Below are positions 26,440 through 34,197 of a stretch of 51,118 nucleotides of DNA, in pieces. The DNA lies in contig NZ_JFGS01000029.1 in assembly GCF_000740775.1 (NCBI RefSeq), forward strand, positions 1-51,118, written 5' to 3'. A program made the translations under genes and the position numbers. Each line of letters opens with the position of its first letter. Position 1 is the stretch's first letter. The stretch comes from Haematobacter missouriensis (GTDB taxonomy: Bacteria > Pseudomonadota > Alphaproteobacteria > Rhodobacterales > Rhodobacteraceae). A model generated the notes under the pieces. It was not told the DNA's origin. It saw only the letters and a program-made list of their open reading frames with translations, and searched no databases.

Positions 26440-26775
26440 TCAGTCGCGATCTTCGCGGGGCCGCGGGCGGCTCCAGTGCAGCGACCATGACGAGCCTGCA
26501 TCGTCGTCGCGGAACAGGTTGGCGCGGATCGGGTGCGGTAATGCCGGATCGTCGAGCAGCACCGAGAGATATTCGCCAGCCTTTTCGCCGGTGCGTTTCC
26601 ATGCAGCACCGACCTCGGGACCGTCATGCTCAATGTAATGGACGCGATAGTCCGGCGCATTCTCCGCATCGGAATGTTCAGCGGGCACGATGACGAGATC
26701 GCGCTTCATGGTGAGCGTGACGAGCTGACCGGCGAAGCCGGATGCGTCACGCGCAAATTGACCGATCTGTGGCAT
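26440..26775 (-). CDS. DUF736 family protein (first copy)
   Basis: The protein has 111 residues from ATG 26775. The family pattern is clear: PQIGQFARDASGFAGQLVTL at the N-terminus, PDYRVHYIEHDGPEVGAAWK in the middle and ANLFRDDD near the end. DUF736 proteins are short beta-rich proteins common on alphaproteobacterial plasmids and ICEs; their role is unknown. A more typical paralogue is at 33801-34127. This copy sits 35 bp after traF. Confidence 0.88.
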   Translation of the reverse strand: MPQIGQFARDASGFAGQLVTLTMKRDLVIVPAEHSDAENAPDYRVHYIEHDGPEVGAAWKRTGEKAGEYLSVLLDDPALPHPIRANLFRDDDAGSSWSLHWSRPRPREDRD

Positions 26776-26810
26776 GGTATGTCTCCTGTGTTGGTGGGTT
26801 TGGCGTGGGT

Positions 26811-27356
26811 TCAATGCGTGACCGCCCGCCATTCGTAGCGGCCATCGCCTTCCTCATCGGTCCAGAGCGGAAGCGCCCGGCCGATGACGGAACTGGCGGG
26901 AACAGGTCCGAAGTAACGGCCGTCGAGGCTGTCCCGGATTTCCCAATTCATGAGGAAGAGTTCGCCGTCGCGGATGATGCGGCAGCCCTGCCAGACCGGC
27001 AGATCGCGTCCCATCCGGTCGCGCTCCAGTGCATCGCCCATCTCGACGTTATCGACGGTGATCGTCGCACCGCTGCGGCAGACGCGCTGTCCCGGCAAGC
27101 CGAGGACGCGTTTCAGCAGCGGCACGTCCCGCCCGATATAGCCGCGCTCGACCATGAACCGCTCCAGCGGTTCGGGCGGCGCGATGACGACGAGTTCAGG
27201 AACTTCGACCACATCGGCAGGAACAACTGTGTAGAAGCCGATGGGCGCGCTGGCGGTCGCATTCCAGATCAGCCTGGTTGGCGGATCGGCAACGGCCGTG
27301 GCGACAAGCGTACCGACGGCCAACATGGACACGGCGAGGATATGACGGCGGCTCAT
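26811..27356 (-). CDS. traF: Conjugative transfer signal peptidase TraF
   Basis: The protein has 181 residues from ATG 27356, overlapping the DUF2840 stop (ATGA). An N-terminal helix (ILAVSMLAVGTLVATAVA) anchors it. The S26 peptidase signatures are present: the catalytic serine region TASAPIGFYTV near 32-42 and the lysine region VPLLKRVLGLPGQRVC near 80. The C-terminal RDSLDGRYFGPVPASSVIGR is also typical. In IncP systems TraF processes and cyclises the pilin TrbC, encoded at 19232-19564. Confidence 0.93.
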   Translation of the reverse strand: MSRRHILAVSMLAVGTLVATAVADPPTRLIWNATASAPIGFYTVVPADVVEVPELVVIAPPEPLERFMVERGYIGRDVPLLKRVLGLPGQRVCRSGATITVDNVEMGDALERDRMGRDLPVWQGCRIIRDGELFLMNWEIRDSLDGRYFGPVPASSVIGRALPLWTDEEGDGRYEWRAVTH

Positions 27357-27871
27357 GGTGCGATCCTCCGGCGGCTGACCCATGCGGCATGGCGTTCCGG
27401 CGTGTAGGGGGTGGGGTCCTGACCGGCGATCATGCGGTTGTGGACGTGCCGCCAATGGTCCGGCGCAGCATTCGCAGGATCGACGCCAAGCGCGTCCACG
27501 GCGTCGATGGCGGCCAGCGCTTGCTGCACCTTTGGCCAGCCATCAATCCGCAGCAGGATCTCGCCGCCGGGGCGAACGAAGGGCACGGTCTGGAACGGCT
27601 CGCCACGCCCGACAGCGCGCAGGATGTCGAGCCGCGAAACGATGGTGCCGTAGTCGTTGGAGGCCCAGCGGACGAAGGCGAAGATGCTTTCGGGTGCGAA
27701 GCCGACGAGACTGCGGCGGCGGTCGATGATCTGCTCAAAGCTCTTGTGGCCGAAGCGTATCCAGTGCTCAACCTTCCGCTTCTGGAAGGCCAGTTCGACA
27801 AGTGTGGTGAAGGGCGCTGGACCGTCCGCCAGCGGATGTTCATGCGCACCACGCCCGGTTTTGCCGGTCAT
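27353..27871 (-). CDS. DUF2840 family protein
   Basis: The 172-residue protein (TTLVELAFQKRKVEHWIRFG, then FAPESIFAFVRWASNDYGTI and RHAAWVSRRRIAP at the end) matches the DUF2840 family, which sits next to traF in this kind of element. No catalytic motif is evident. It is coupled by ATGA overlaps to both neighbours. The function is unknown. Confidence 0.88.
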   Translation of the reverse strand: MTGKTGRGAHEHPLADGPAPFTTLVELAFQKRKVEHWIRFGHKSFEQIIDRRRSLVGFAPESIFAFVRWASNDYGTIVSRLDILRAVGRGEPFQTVPFVRPGGEILLRIDGWPKVQQALAAIDAVDALGVDPANAAPDHWRHVHNRMIAGQDPTPYTPERHAAWVSRRRIAP

Positions 27872-28122
27872 GGCCGGTCTCCTTCGGTGGGTGGAAACTC
27901 GCGGCCCAGCAGCTCGCGCAGCATCACGGCGACGGTGACGCCGCGCCGGAAAGCGGCGACCTTGATGCGCCCGCGCAGTTCGGGTGTGATGTCGATGGTC
28001 AGGCGGGCGGTAAACGCCTCGGCAGCCATCTTTCCGGTTGCCGGCGCATCGGCGGCCCTGACCCAGCTATCGGGATTACCCGGACGCGATGCGAAGCCGG
28101 ATTTGGCGGGTGGACGTGTCAT
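27868..28122 (-). CDS. Small ribbon-helix-helix protein, ParB-like partner of ParA
   Basis: The 84-residue protein has a disordered basic N-terminus and a C-terminal ribbon-helix-helix (ARLTIDITPELRGRIKVAAF, then RRGVTVAVMLRELLGREF). It overlaps the parA stop by ATGA. Type Ib partition systems pair a short ParA with just such a small centromere-binding RHH protein, so that role is inferred. Similar genes are often annotated as plasmid segregation protein. Confidence 0.8.
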   Translation of the reverse strand: MTRPPAKSGFASRPGNPDSWVRAADAPATGKMAAEAFTARLTIDITPELRGRIKVAAFRRGVTVAVMLRELLGREFPPTEGDRP

Positions 28123-28772
28123 CGCACAATCCTCCCGATCCCGAGGCTATCGATCTCGGCCACCAGCGCTGTGACCTCCTGTGCAGCCCGTTCGCCGCCA
28201 TCGGTCTCTGAGACCAGTCGCCCAGTTTGTGCGGCTTCAGCAAAGGCGACGCGCTGGCCGATGGTCGTGGCCAGCAACGGCGGATCTTGGTCCGCCAGTG
28301 TCTCAGCCGTTTCGCGGGCGATGACGGTGCGCGCAGCGCATCGGTTCAGCAGAAAACGGGCGGCCAGTTCAGGACGATAGATGCGTGCTTCGTTCAGAAG
28401 CGCCAGCATCTCGGCGGAGGCCCAGCCGTCGAAAGGAGATGGCTGCACCGGGACCAGCACCAGATCGGCTGCAAGCAGCGCTGAGCGCATCAGACCAGCG
28501 ACACGGGGCGGACCATCGATGACGACATGGTCGGCGTCACGCGCCAGCTCCGGCGCTTCCCGGTGCAGCGTATCGCGGGCCAGGCCGATGACACTGAACA
28601 GCCTTGGCAGCCCTTCATGGCCACGCCGCTGCGACCAGTCGAGTGCGGAGCCTTGCGGATCGGCGTCGATCAGGATGACGCGTTTGCCTTCCGCAGCCCA
28701 CGCACCGGCGAGATGCAGCGCCAACGTGGTTTTTCCGACACCGCCTTTCTGATTGAGGAGAGCGACGATCAT
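28119..28772 (-). CDS. parA: Partition ATPase ParA
   Basis: The 217-residue deviant-Walker ATPase has IVALLNQKGGVGKTTLALHL at the very N-terminus (KGGVGKTT with the signature lysine), LIDADPQGSALDW and VVIDGPPRVAGLMRSALLAA. The short length with no N-terminal HTH makes it type Ib. It should place or segregate element copies with the RHH protein. It overlaps the repA stop (ATGA) and the RHH gene start. Confidence 0.94.
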   Translation of the reverse strand: MIVALLNQKGGVGKTTLALHLAGAWAAEGKRVILIDADPQGSALDWSQRRGHEGLPRLFSVIGLARDTLHREAPELARDADHVVIDGPPRVAGLMRSALLAADLVLVPVQPSPFDGWASAEMLALLNEARIYRPELAARFLLNRCAARTVIARETAETLADQDPPLLATTIGQRVAFAEAAQTGRLVSETDGGERAAQEVTALVAEIDSLGIGRIVR

Positions 28773-29914
28773 CGCTGTCCTCCCGGCTTGCCGAGAGGAA
28801 GTTCAGGCGTGCTTGTTGACGCGGGCGATCCTTGCTTTGGGGGTGTCAGCTTGCCTTTATGGGCACCCGATCTGAGGGCCGCACCAGCCTTCGCGATGAG
28901 CTTTTCCACATCGCGCCGCCGCTCTTCAAAGTTAGATTCTGTGTTAGACTCTAAGTTAAGGGCGCGATTTTCGCTTTTGTTACCGAAGGATAGGAGGTGT
29001 TTGGGTTCCCGATAGCACGAGCCTCCGGTTCCTGATGGCACGATAGTCCGGGTTCCCGATAGCACGAGACTATCCACAGGTTTTCCACAGGCCGGGACAG
29101 GCTCGAAAGCGAGCAGCATCCGGCCGCCGGTTTCGACCTCGGCGAACAGGGTGTAGCCGGGCAGTGGCTGGCGGCGGATAATGTCGCGCAGCTCGAAGGC
29201 GAAGCGCTTGAACGGCGACAGACTGCCCGATTTCTGGTGCAGGTGACGGAAGTCGAACCGCCAACCGTTTTTCTGTCGCCCACCATGCTTGCGCACCAGG
29301 CGATAGAGCCAGCGATCCAACCCGCCGGTCAGATTGAAATAGGCCCGGTCGATGGTGAGGATCAGGGCGTCATCCAGAACCGCACTGTAGAACCAGTCGG
29401 GCACGATCATCTCGATGCCGTCCGGACGGCCATTGGCATCGGTCCGCTCGTGCCATTCGTTGATCCACGAAAAACGATGTCGCCGTCCATTCGCGCGCTG
29501 GCGGATCGAGGTTGCAACCGTGGTCGATTGCAGCCGGTCCAGCGCCGCCTTCAGGCGCTGATAGTCCCTCAGGGAGGTTCCGCGCCCTGTGAATGTCAGG
29601 ATTTCATAAGGCGTTGCCGCCATCAGGCGCGACGTGCGCAGACCGGCGTCCCGCGCTTCCACGATCTGGCTGGCCGCCCAGATCAGTATATCGGCGTCCC
29701 AGATCGTCGCCATACCGTGATCGGGAACAGCTTCGACACGGATCGAGACGTTGCCCAAGGCAAAGTCAATCGGGCGGATACGGTGCGATTTGGAAAGGGA
29801 AAAGAAAGGATAGGCCATGAGATCCTGCGCGTCTCGTGGTGCGAATTCCCCGGGAAGCGCCCGAAACAGATCGAGTTGCCCGCGTTCCGAGGCGGATGGG
29901 TGCTGCGCTGCCAT
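28769..29914 (-). CDS. repA: Replication initiator protein RepA
   Basis: The protein has 381 residues from ATG 29914; earlier codons in the frame overlap the HTH gene tail. Typical blocks are QLDLFRALPGEFAPRDAQDL, then PFFSLSKSHRIRPIDFALGN, TIWDADILIWAASQIVEARD and DWFYSAVLDDALILTIDRAY. This RepA type is found on alpha- and betaproteobacterial plasmids and Tn4371-like ICEs. The last 110 codons lie over an iteron/DnaA-box cluster (28931-29089), and the protein sequence there (SGTRTIVPSGTGGSCYREP) is low-complexity and probably dictated by the DNA repeats. It is first in the rep-par-tra operon, 19 bp after the HTH gene. Confidence 0.92.
   Translation of the reverse strand: MAAQHPSASERGQLDLFRALPGEFAPRDAQDLMAYPFFSLSKSHRIRPIDFALGNVSIRVEAVPDHGMATIWDADILIWAASQIVEARDAGLRTSRLMAATPYEILTFTGRGTSLRDYQRLKAALDRLQSTTVATSIRQRANGRRHRFSWINEWHERTDANGRPDGIEMIVPDWFYSAVLDDALILTIDRAYFNLTGGLDRWLYRLVRKHGGRQKNGWRFDFRHLHQKSGSLSPFKRFAFELRDIIRRQPLPGYTLFAEVETGGRMLLAFEPVPACGKPVDSLVLSGTRTIVPSGTGGSCYREPKHLLSFGNKSENRALNLESNTESNFEERRRDVEKLIAKAGAALRSGAHKGKLTPPKQGSPASTSTPELPLGKPGGQR
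28931..29089. other. Candidate replication origin (oriV) inside repA
   Basis: Three elements of an iteron origin lie in line. An AT-rich patch has direct repeats GTTAGATTCT (28931-28940), GTTAGACTCT (28943-28952) and GTTAAG (28955-28960). Three 18-bp iterons follow at 29003, 29026 and 29050. Two DnaA-box-like 9-mers, CTATCCACA (29070-29078) and TTTTCCACA (29081-29089), are each one mismatch from TTATCCACA. The order fits a RepA-dependent origin; that it lies within the initiator gene is directly visible. Activity is inferred. Confidence 0.6.
29003..29067 (+). repeat. Three 18-bp iterons
   Basis: GGGTTCCCGATAGCACGA occurs at 29003-29020 and 29050-29067, and a variant CGGTTCCTGATGGCACGA at 29026-29043. 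Start-to-start distances are 23 and 24 bp, just over two helical turns. The repeats read through the repA coding sequence on the opposite strand and are the likely RepA binding sites. Confidence 0.75.
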
Positions 29915-29933
29915 CAGGGGCTGACCGCCGTGT

Positions 29934-30215
29934 TCAGCGCGTGATGCGCTTGGGCGAGGTGAATGCGGTCGGCGGCATAGGTTTCGCCGGGAGAACTTGT
30001 CCGCGTGGGTCCGACGTGGAGGTAACCGATCCGCGCGCAACCCAGGCTGCGAGATCCTCGACCGAATAGACAACGCGGCCGCCGAGCTTGTGATAGGCAG
30101 GTCCCGTTCCGTAGGTTCTGTGCTTTTCCAGCGTGCGCGCGGACAGACTGAGGAAATCGGCGGCTTCCTTGGTGCGCAGATAGCGTGGCGGCAAGGCGGC
30201 GAGATCAGGTCGCAT
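29934..30215 (-). CDS. Excisionase/AlpA-like HTH protein
   Basis: The protein has 93 residues from ATG 30215, with a strong GGAGG 8 bp upstream. RYLRTKEAADFLSLSARTLE, then KHRTYGTGPAYHKLGGRVVY and YSVEDLAAWV, form a MerR/excisionase-type winged helix (residues 10-60). Proteins of this kind act as recombination directionality factors or activators; in Tn4371-like ICEs a similar gene (rdfS-like) lies near rep/par. The C-terminal 30 residues are basic and proline-rich. Confidence 0.85.
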   Translation of the reverse strand: MRPDLAALPPRYLRTKEAADFLSLSARTLEKHRTYGTGPAYHKLGGRVVYSVEDLAAWVARGSVTSTSDPRGQVLPAKPMPPTAFTSPKRITR

Positions 30216-30351
30216 GGGGTGGCCTCCGTGGTTGTGCAGGATGCCGCTGACGATCAACGGCATGACATGCGCACGGTGGCGAAGGCGCGGCGGCATGGGG
30301 GATGAGGAAGATCGAAGGGGTAGAATCCTCACCCTCGATCAGACGTCAGTG

Positions 30352-31117
30352 TCAGGGTTTGCGACGATGGCGCAAAAGGTCCTGATAACCGCCGTCGATC
30401 AGCGCGGCGGCAGATCGGACAAGGGCGATGACAGAGGCGCGCAAAGCCGATGTCTTCCACGGCTCAGCGCGAACGCGCGCCTCTCCGTAGATGGCGATGG
30501 CAATCTCACGATAGGTCGCGTGGTTGGCGTTTCCGTCGGCAGCTTGCATCATCAGGCGAAACCGCCGGCGCTGATACGGCGTCATCCTGGGGTCGCGGCG
30601 CGCGGGTTTCCCGGCCAGCATGTGCCAGAGCCTGAGAATGGCTTCGAGCCGATCCGGCAGATTTTCGTCAAGTGGCAGAATGATCGCCGGCTGCGAATTG
30701 GCATCGGTGTCGGCGAGGATCAGATATTGAACGCCGTCTCTGGCGTCGCAGACACCATATGTCCCCTCTGGTCCGCAGATGGCATCAGCAAGATCTACCG
30801 ATAAGGCGGACGGAGAAGGCGGAAGAAAATCGGGCGCTGCCCCGAGCATCAGCATGTCCGGATTGGCAACAGGCGACCAGATGACCGGTTGGTCGAGCGC
30901 GGAAAAGCCGGGGTCTGCCGGGAAATCGCAACCCCCAGCGATGTTGGACATCATCCGCAAAGGGAAGATGCCCGGCGCCTTGCGCTACAAGATCATCGAA
31001 ACTGGCCTGGTAGGAGGCGTTACGCCGCAGGCATTCCCAGGCGACACCCTCAACGGGCAGCGCATCGTAGAATTCATACTGGTTCTGGTCTCGCCAGCGG
31101 GATGTATCCGGCTTCAT
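30352..31117 (-). pseudogene. DUF6499/DUF2285 protein, split by a frameshift
   Basis: From ATG 31117 (GGAGC just upstream) a frame encodes a DUF6499-like domain (TSRWRDQNQYEFYDALPVEG, then VAWECLRRNASYQASFDDLV) and HRWGLRFP, after which homology is lost. The neighbouring frame continues PADPGFSALDQPVIWSP and runs through a DUF2285 domain (RLEAILRLWHMLAGKPARRD, TPYQRRRFRLMMQAADG) to 30352. Removing one base from the GGG at 30920-30922 joins them into one protein of about 255 residues. The family is common in these elements and presumed to bind DNA; no function is proven. It could be decay or a read error. Confidence 0.85.
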
Positions 31118-31245
31118 TGCTCCGGTCCTGGTTGAAACTGCACAGGTGGAGCGTGAAAGAATTGCGGCGCCTCTACCGAGATGGAAGCCGGGACAAAGAC
31201 ATGGGGTGATGCTCTGAAGGCATCACTGGTGCGACGGCGGCGAGG

Positions 31246-31521
31246 TCAGGTCCGATCTGTCGGATGACGCAGCAGCTGACGATAGCCGCTCTGTGTCATC
31301 CAGCGCGCCCGTGCCAGATGGCCGTCATGGACCTGCCGGGCGCGTTCAGGTTCCCGAACAGGGTCAATTCCGAACAGCACATTGACGGCTTCGGTCCATT
31401 CCGCCCCATCACCGGCGGCATCGAGCAGCCGCATATAGAGCTTGATATGCGCGCGATCATATTTGGTCAGCTCGTCGCTAACAGGTGCAATATCGTCGAA
31501 GGGAGGAACCGGAGATGTCAT
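31246..31521 (-). CDS. Short DUF2285 domain protein
   Basis: The protein has 91 residues from ATG 31521; GTG 31536 is an alternative start five codons earlier, and neither has a good Shine-Dalgarno. DELTKYDRAHIKLYMRLLDA, then GAEWTEAVNVLFGIDP and RWMTQSGYRQLLRH, match the helical DUF2285 domain, the same family as the C-terminal part of the gene just downstream. Such stand-alone copies often sit ahead of the longer gene. The function is unknown. Confidence 0.82.
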   Translation of the reverse strand: MTSPVPPFDDIAPVSDELTKYDRAHIKLYMRLLDAAGDGAEWTEAVNVLFGIDPVREPERARQVHDGHLARARWMTQSGYRQLLRHPTDRT

Positions 31522-31581
31522 GTCGCGGGTCGCCACAGAGCATAGGCCGCCGCAGCGGATTGATGATGTCGCCGGCGCCGG

Positions 31582-31848
31582 TCAGGCGTCACGGATCTGT
31601 CGGTATCTCTTCTCGTCTTGGTCATGAACCAGCAATACTCCTTGCCCGCGATCCGTGGACAGGAGAACAATCCCTGCTGCTTCAAGCGCCCGGCGCACCT
31701 GATCCCGCGTTGTCTCATACACCTCGAGCCGGTTCTCGGACTCAAGGCGTTTCAGGGCAGTCAGCGATATTCGGGCCTTGTCAGCGAGCGTCTCCTGCGT
31801 CCAACCCAGCAACGCGCGTGCGGCCCGCGACTGTCGAGCGGTGATCAT
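31582..31848 (-). CDS. XRE-family transcriptional regulator
   Basis: The 88-residue protein is almost all HTH: SRAARALLGWTQETLADKAR, then ISLTALKRLESENRLEVYET. A short tail (VRRALEAAGIVLL, then DRGQGVLLV) is typical of the small plasmid-borne regulators that precede DUF2285 genes. GGAGG lies 9 bp upstream. Its start codon sits inside a 20-bp perfect palindrome (31840-31859), which suggests it represses itself. Confidence 0.88.
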   Translation of the reverse strand: MITARQSRAARALLGWTQETLADKARISLTALKRLESENRLEVYETTRDQVRRALEAAGIVLLSTDRGQGVLLVHDQDEKRYRQIRDA

Positions 31849-31859
31849 GCATGATCACC
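31840..31859. promoter_or_regulatory. 20-bp perfect palindrome over the XRE gene start
   Basis: GGTGATCATGCATGATCACC is fully self-complementary and covers the region between the Shine-Dalgarno and the start codon of the XRE gene. As DNA it could be an operator of that regulator; as RNA it could fold and hide the start. Confidence 0.5.
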
Positions 31860-32042
31860 TCCCATCGCGACCGGCGCGCATTCCAGAACTACGGCTATTT
31901 TAGTCGCCTTCGCCTGATACGCCATACGAAATCGTCGAATCTGGCCAGGGCGTTATCTGCACGGCTGAGCATGCAGCCGACTGATTCGCCTGTATGTCAC
32001 AATTGCAGCGCTTGTGCTGGCCGTAGCGCCGACCAGCGCAAG

Positions 32043-32121
32043 ATGATCTCCAAACGCTCCACGGGAAATGATCGTGATATGTTTGGAGATCATTGTCGTT
32101 GCATTCTACACTGGATATGAT
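32043..32121 (+). promoter_or_regulatory. hipBA promoter with 13-bp inverted repeat
   Basis: ATGATCTCCAAAC (32043-32055) and GTTTGGAGATCAT (32081-32093) are perfect inverted repeats 25 bp apart, a spacing that suits two dimers. The right arm touches a -35-like TTGTCG (32093-32098), followed after 17 bp by TATGAT (32116-32121). hipB starts at 32167. HipB proteins repress their own operon from inverted repeats, so these are likely HipB operators. The rest of the 318-bp gap from 31849 holds no gene I can support. Confidence 0.5.
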
Positions 32122-32166
32122 ACCTATTCAGATCAATGCGACAGTAATGATCCGTAAAGGCATCAC

Positions 32167-32487
32167 ATGAAGGCGGAAGAAGAAACACTGAGGCTGATCG
32201 GCGACCATTTTCGCCGCGCGCGTCTTGCAGCGGGGTTGACCCAGGAGCAGGTGGCCGATCTTGCGGGCATTTCGCGCCCGCGCTACCGCGACATCGAGAC
32301 GGGGGCGGCGGCTGCGCGCACCACGACATTGATCAACATTGCCAGGGCGCTTGGGCTGGAAATGATGCTGGTCCCGCAGGCGATGGTGCCCGCCATCGAG
32401 GCGCTTTTGCGCCCAGAGGCCGAGGATGATCATCCGGCCTTCAGCCCGCAACCGGAGAGCGACGATGACAGCCGTCCGTACCGCTGA
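32167..32487 (+). CDS. hipB: HipB-like antitoxin (XRE family)
   Basis: The 106-residue protein has a central HTH (RRARLAAGLTQEQVADLAGI, then SRPRYRDIETGAAAARTTTL) and a disordered acidic tail that would reach into HipA. Its 3' end overlaps the start of hipA by 23 bp, the usual antitoxin-first arrangement. It should neutralise HipA and repress the operon. AAAGG lies 6 bp before the start. Confidence 0.88.
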   Translation: MKAEEETLRLIGDHFRRARLAAGLTQEQVADLAGISRPRYRDIETGAAAARTTTLINIARALGLEMMLVPQAMVPAIEALLRPEAEDDHPAFSPQPESDDDSRPYR

Positions 32488-33706
32488 GACCATCACCGCG
32501 CTGGACGTGTTCCTGAACAGTGCGAAGGTTGGCATGATCGTCAGGACGCCGGGTGATTTCAACGCCTTCAGCCTTGATCCGGCCTATCGCGCGACCGGCG
32601 GCATTCCGGTTCTGAGCCTGTCGCTGCGCGCGGCATCAGGGGGGCTACGCAAGGATCCGCGACCTGTCGCAGGCAGCCTGCCGCCCTTCTTTGCCAACCT
32701 GCTGCCCGAAGACCGGCTGCGCGAGGCGATGGAAAGACACCATGCGGGCAATGTGCGGCCGGGGAATGATTTCGATCTCCTGGCAGCTCTGGGCGCGGAC
32801 CTGCCGGGTGCCGTTCGGGTGCTGCCCAGTGACGGTCAACCGGGCATCGGGGCGGCGCCCGCCCAAGGGCGGCCCAAAGCCCGCTTCTCGCTGGCGGGCG
32901 TGCAGATGAAGCTCTCGGTAATGAAGAACACGGGCAAAGGCGGGGGGCTGACCTTGCCGCTCGGGGATGACGAGGGCAAGTATATTGCAAAATTCCCCTC
33001 GACCGCCTTTCCGGGTGTGTCGGAAAACGAGTTCGCGAACCTCGCGCTTGCCGAAGCCATCGGCATGGACGTGCCCGAGCGGGAACTGGTCAGCCGAGGG
33101 CAGTTCGAGGGGATTCCCGAAGAGTTCGAAACACTTGCCGAGGGGCTGGTCCTGCTCGTGCGGCGTTTTGATCGCGGGGCAGACGGGCAGCGCATCCATA
33201 TCGAGGATTTCGCGCAGGTTTTCGGCCTGTACCCGGCGCGCAAATATGATGGCGCCGCCTCCCACGACATCGCCTCTGTACTGAATGTGGCAATCTCGCC
33301 GTTCGCCGCGCTGGAGTTTGTCCGGCGGCTGACCTTCTCGGTGGTCATGGGCAATGGCGACATGCACCTCAAGAACTGGTCACTGATCTATCCGGGCGAC
33401 GGCGACACGCCCGCTCTTGCACCGATCTACGACATGCTTTCGACCATTCCCTATATTCCGGCAGATGGGCTGGCGCTGTCTCTGGGCGGCGAGCGGGCCT
33501 TCAAGGGCCTGGCCCCGGCCCGCTGGAAGACGTTTGCCAATCGGGCAAGGCTTCCCGAGCCTGCCGTGCTCAAGGCCGTTGTCGAGACGGTGAAACGCAT
33601 CGATGCGAAATGGTGGACACTGCCGGAACGCGAGGTGGTCCCCCCGCCCGTGCTGGAACGGATCGACGCCCATGTGAAAACCATGATCCCGATCCTGCCC
33701 GGCTGA
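32465..33706 (+). CDS. hipA: HipA-like serine/threonine kinase toxin
   Basis: The protein has 413 residues from ATG 32465 (GGAGAG 5 bp upstream, inside hipB). The N-terminal couple-hipA domain (ALDVFLNSAKVGMIVRTPGD) and the kinase domain are complete: SLAGVQMKLSVM for the nucleotide loop, VLLVRRFDR, the catalytic MGNGDMHLKNWSL (Asp about 299, with Asn 304) and the metal-binding APIYDMLS. E. coli HipA phosphorylates glutamyl-tRNA synthetase and drives dormancy; the target here is inferred by family only. The toxin looks active, so the pair probably stabilises the element. Confidence 0.92.
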   Translation: MTAVRTAETITALDVFLNSAKVGMIVRTPGDFNAFSLDPAYRATGGIPVLSLSLRAASGGLRKDPRPVAGSLPPFFANLLPEDRLREAMERHHAGNVRPGNDFDLLAALGADLPGAVRVLPSDGQPGIGAAPAQGRPKARFSLAGVQMKLSVMKNTGKGGGLTLPLGDDEGKYIAKFPSTAFPGVSENEFANLALAEAIGMDVPERELVSRGQFEGIPEEFETLAEGLVLLVRRFDRGADGQRIHIEDFAQVFGLYPARKYDGAASHDIASVLNVAISPFAALEFVRRLTFSVVMGNGDMHLKNWSLIYPGDGDTPALAPIYDMLSTIPYIPADGLALSLGGERAFKGLAPARWKTFANRARLPEPAVLKAVVETVKRIDAKWWTLPEREVVPPPVLERIDAHVKTMIPILPG

Positions 33707-33762
33707 GCAGTTCCAGCCCGGTCAGGTCACCGGGCCTGGCGGCTTTCCCGCGGGCACGGGAA

Positions 33763-33788
33763 AGGCCCCGACCTTGCGGTCGGAGCCT
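33763..33788. terminator. Bidirectional terminator between hipA and the DUF736 gene
   Basis: AGGC-CCGACC and GGTCGG-GCCT form a 10-bp stem with one mismatch and a TTGC loop. TTGTT follows on the plus strand; GGGAAA on the other side supplies a short T-rich run on the minus strand. It lies between two convergent genes. Confidence 0.6.
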
Positions 33789-33800
33789 TTGTTCCGCGCC

Positions 33801-34127
33801 TCAGTCGCCGCGGCGACCGTTGGGGCGGGACCAGATGAGGGAGAAGGTTTCGCCGTCTTCTTCGTCGAAGAGGTTGGCGTAGATCGGAGCGTTGAAGCTT
33901 GGATCGTCCAGCTTGAGGCCCAGATAGTCGCGGCCCTCGTTGGAGCGCTTGGACCAGGCGGCGCCGATTTCAGCGCGACCGACCAGAACGCGGTGGCTGG
34001 GGGCATTCTCGCCGGTGGCGCGCAGGTCGGGGATGATGCGCACGCCCTTGGCCTGGACGCTGAGGGTGACGATTTCGCCGGTGAATTCGTTCGAGCCGGT
34101 CTTCTTGAAGGTGCCGATGGTTGCCAT
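33801..34127 (-). CDS. DUF736 family protein (second copy)
   Basis: The 108-residue protein is a textbook member of the family: MATIGTFKKTGSNEFTGEIV, VRIIPDLRATGENAPSHRVL, AEIGAAWSKRSNEGRDYLGL, then ANLFDEEDGETFSLIWSRP. It is predicted to be a small soluble beta-sheet protein of unknown role, widespread on alphaproteobacterial plasmids. It is preceded by a structured leader (34133-34197) in which the ribosome-binding site is base-paired. Confidence 0.92.
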   Translation of the reverse strand: MATIGTFKKTGSNEFTGEIVTLSVQAKGVRIIPDLRATGENAPSHRVLVGRAEIGAAWSKRSNEGRDYLGLKLDDPSFNAPIYANLFDEEDGETFSLIWSRPNGRRGD

Positions 34128-34132
34128 TTTAA

Positions 34133-34197
34133 GTCTCCGCTTTCCGTTTCCGAGCCCGCACCATTGCGGCCTCTATGGCGATCGACCGGCCGGAGAC
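34133..34197 (-). promoter_or_regulatory. Structured 5' leader of the DUF736 gene (leader family II)
   Basis: In the transcript GTCTCCG (34191-34197, 5' arm) pairs with CGGAGAC (34133-34139, 3' arm), and the 3' arm contains the GGAG ribosome-binding site 9 bases from ATG 34127. Inside is a hairpin CCGCA-AUGG-UGCGG, extended by GAG/CUC. The segment GCCATAGAGGCCGCAAUGG closely matches the leader of the DUF2493 gene (36830-36877). The design suggests translation control by a protein or small ligand. Confidence 0.5.
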
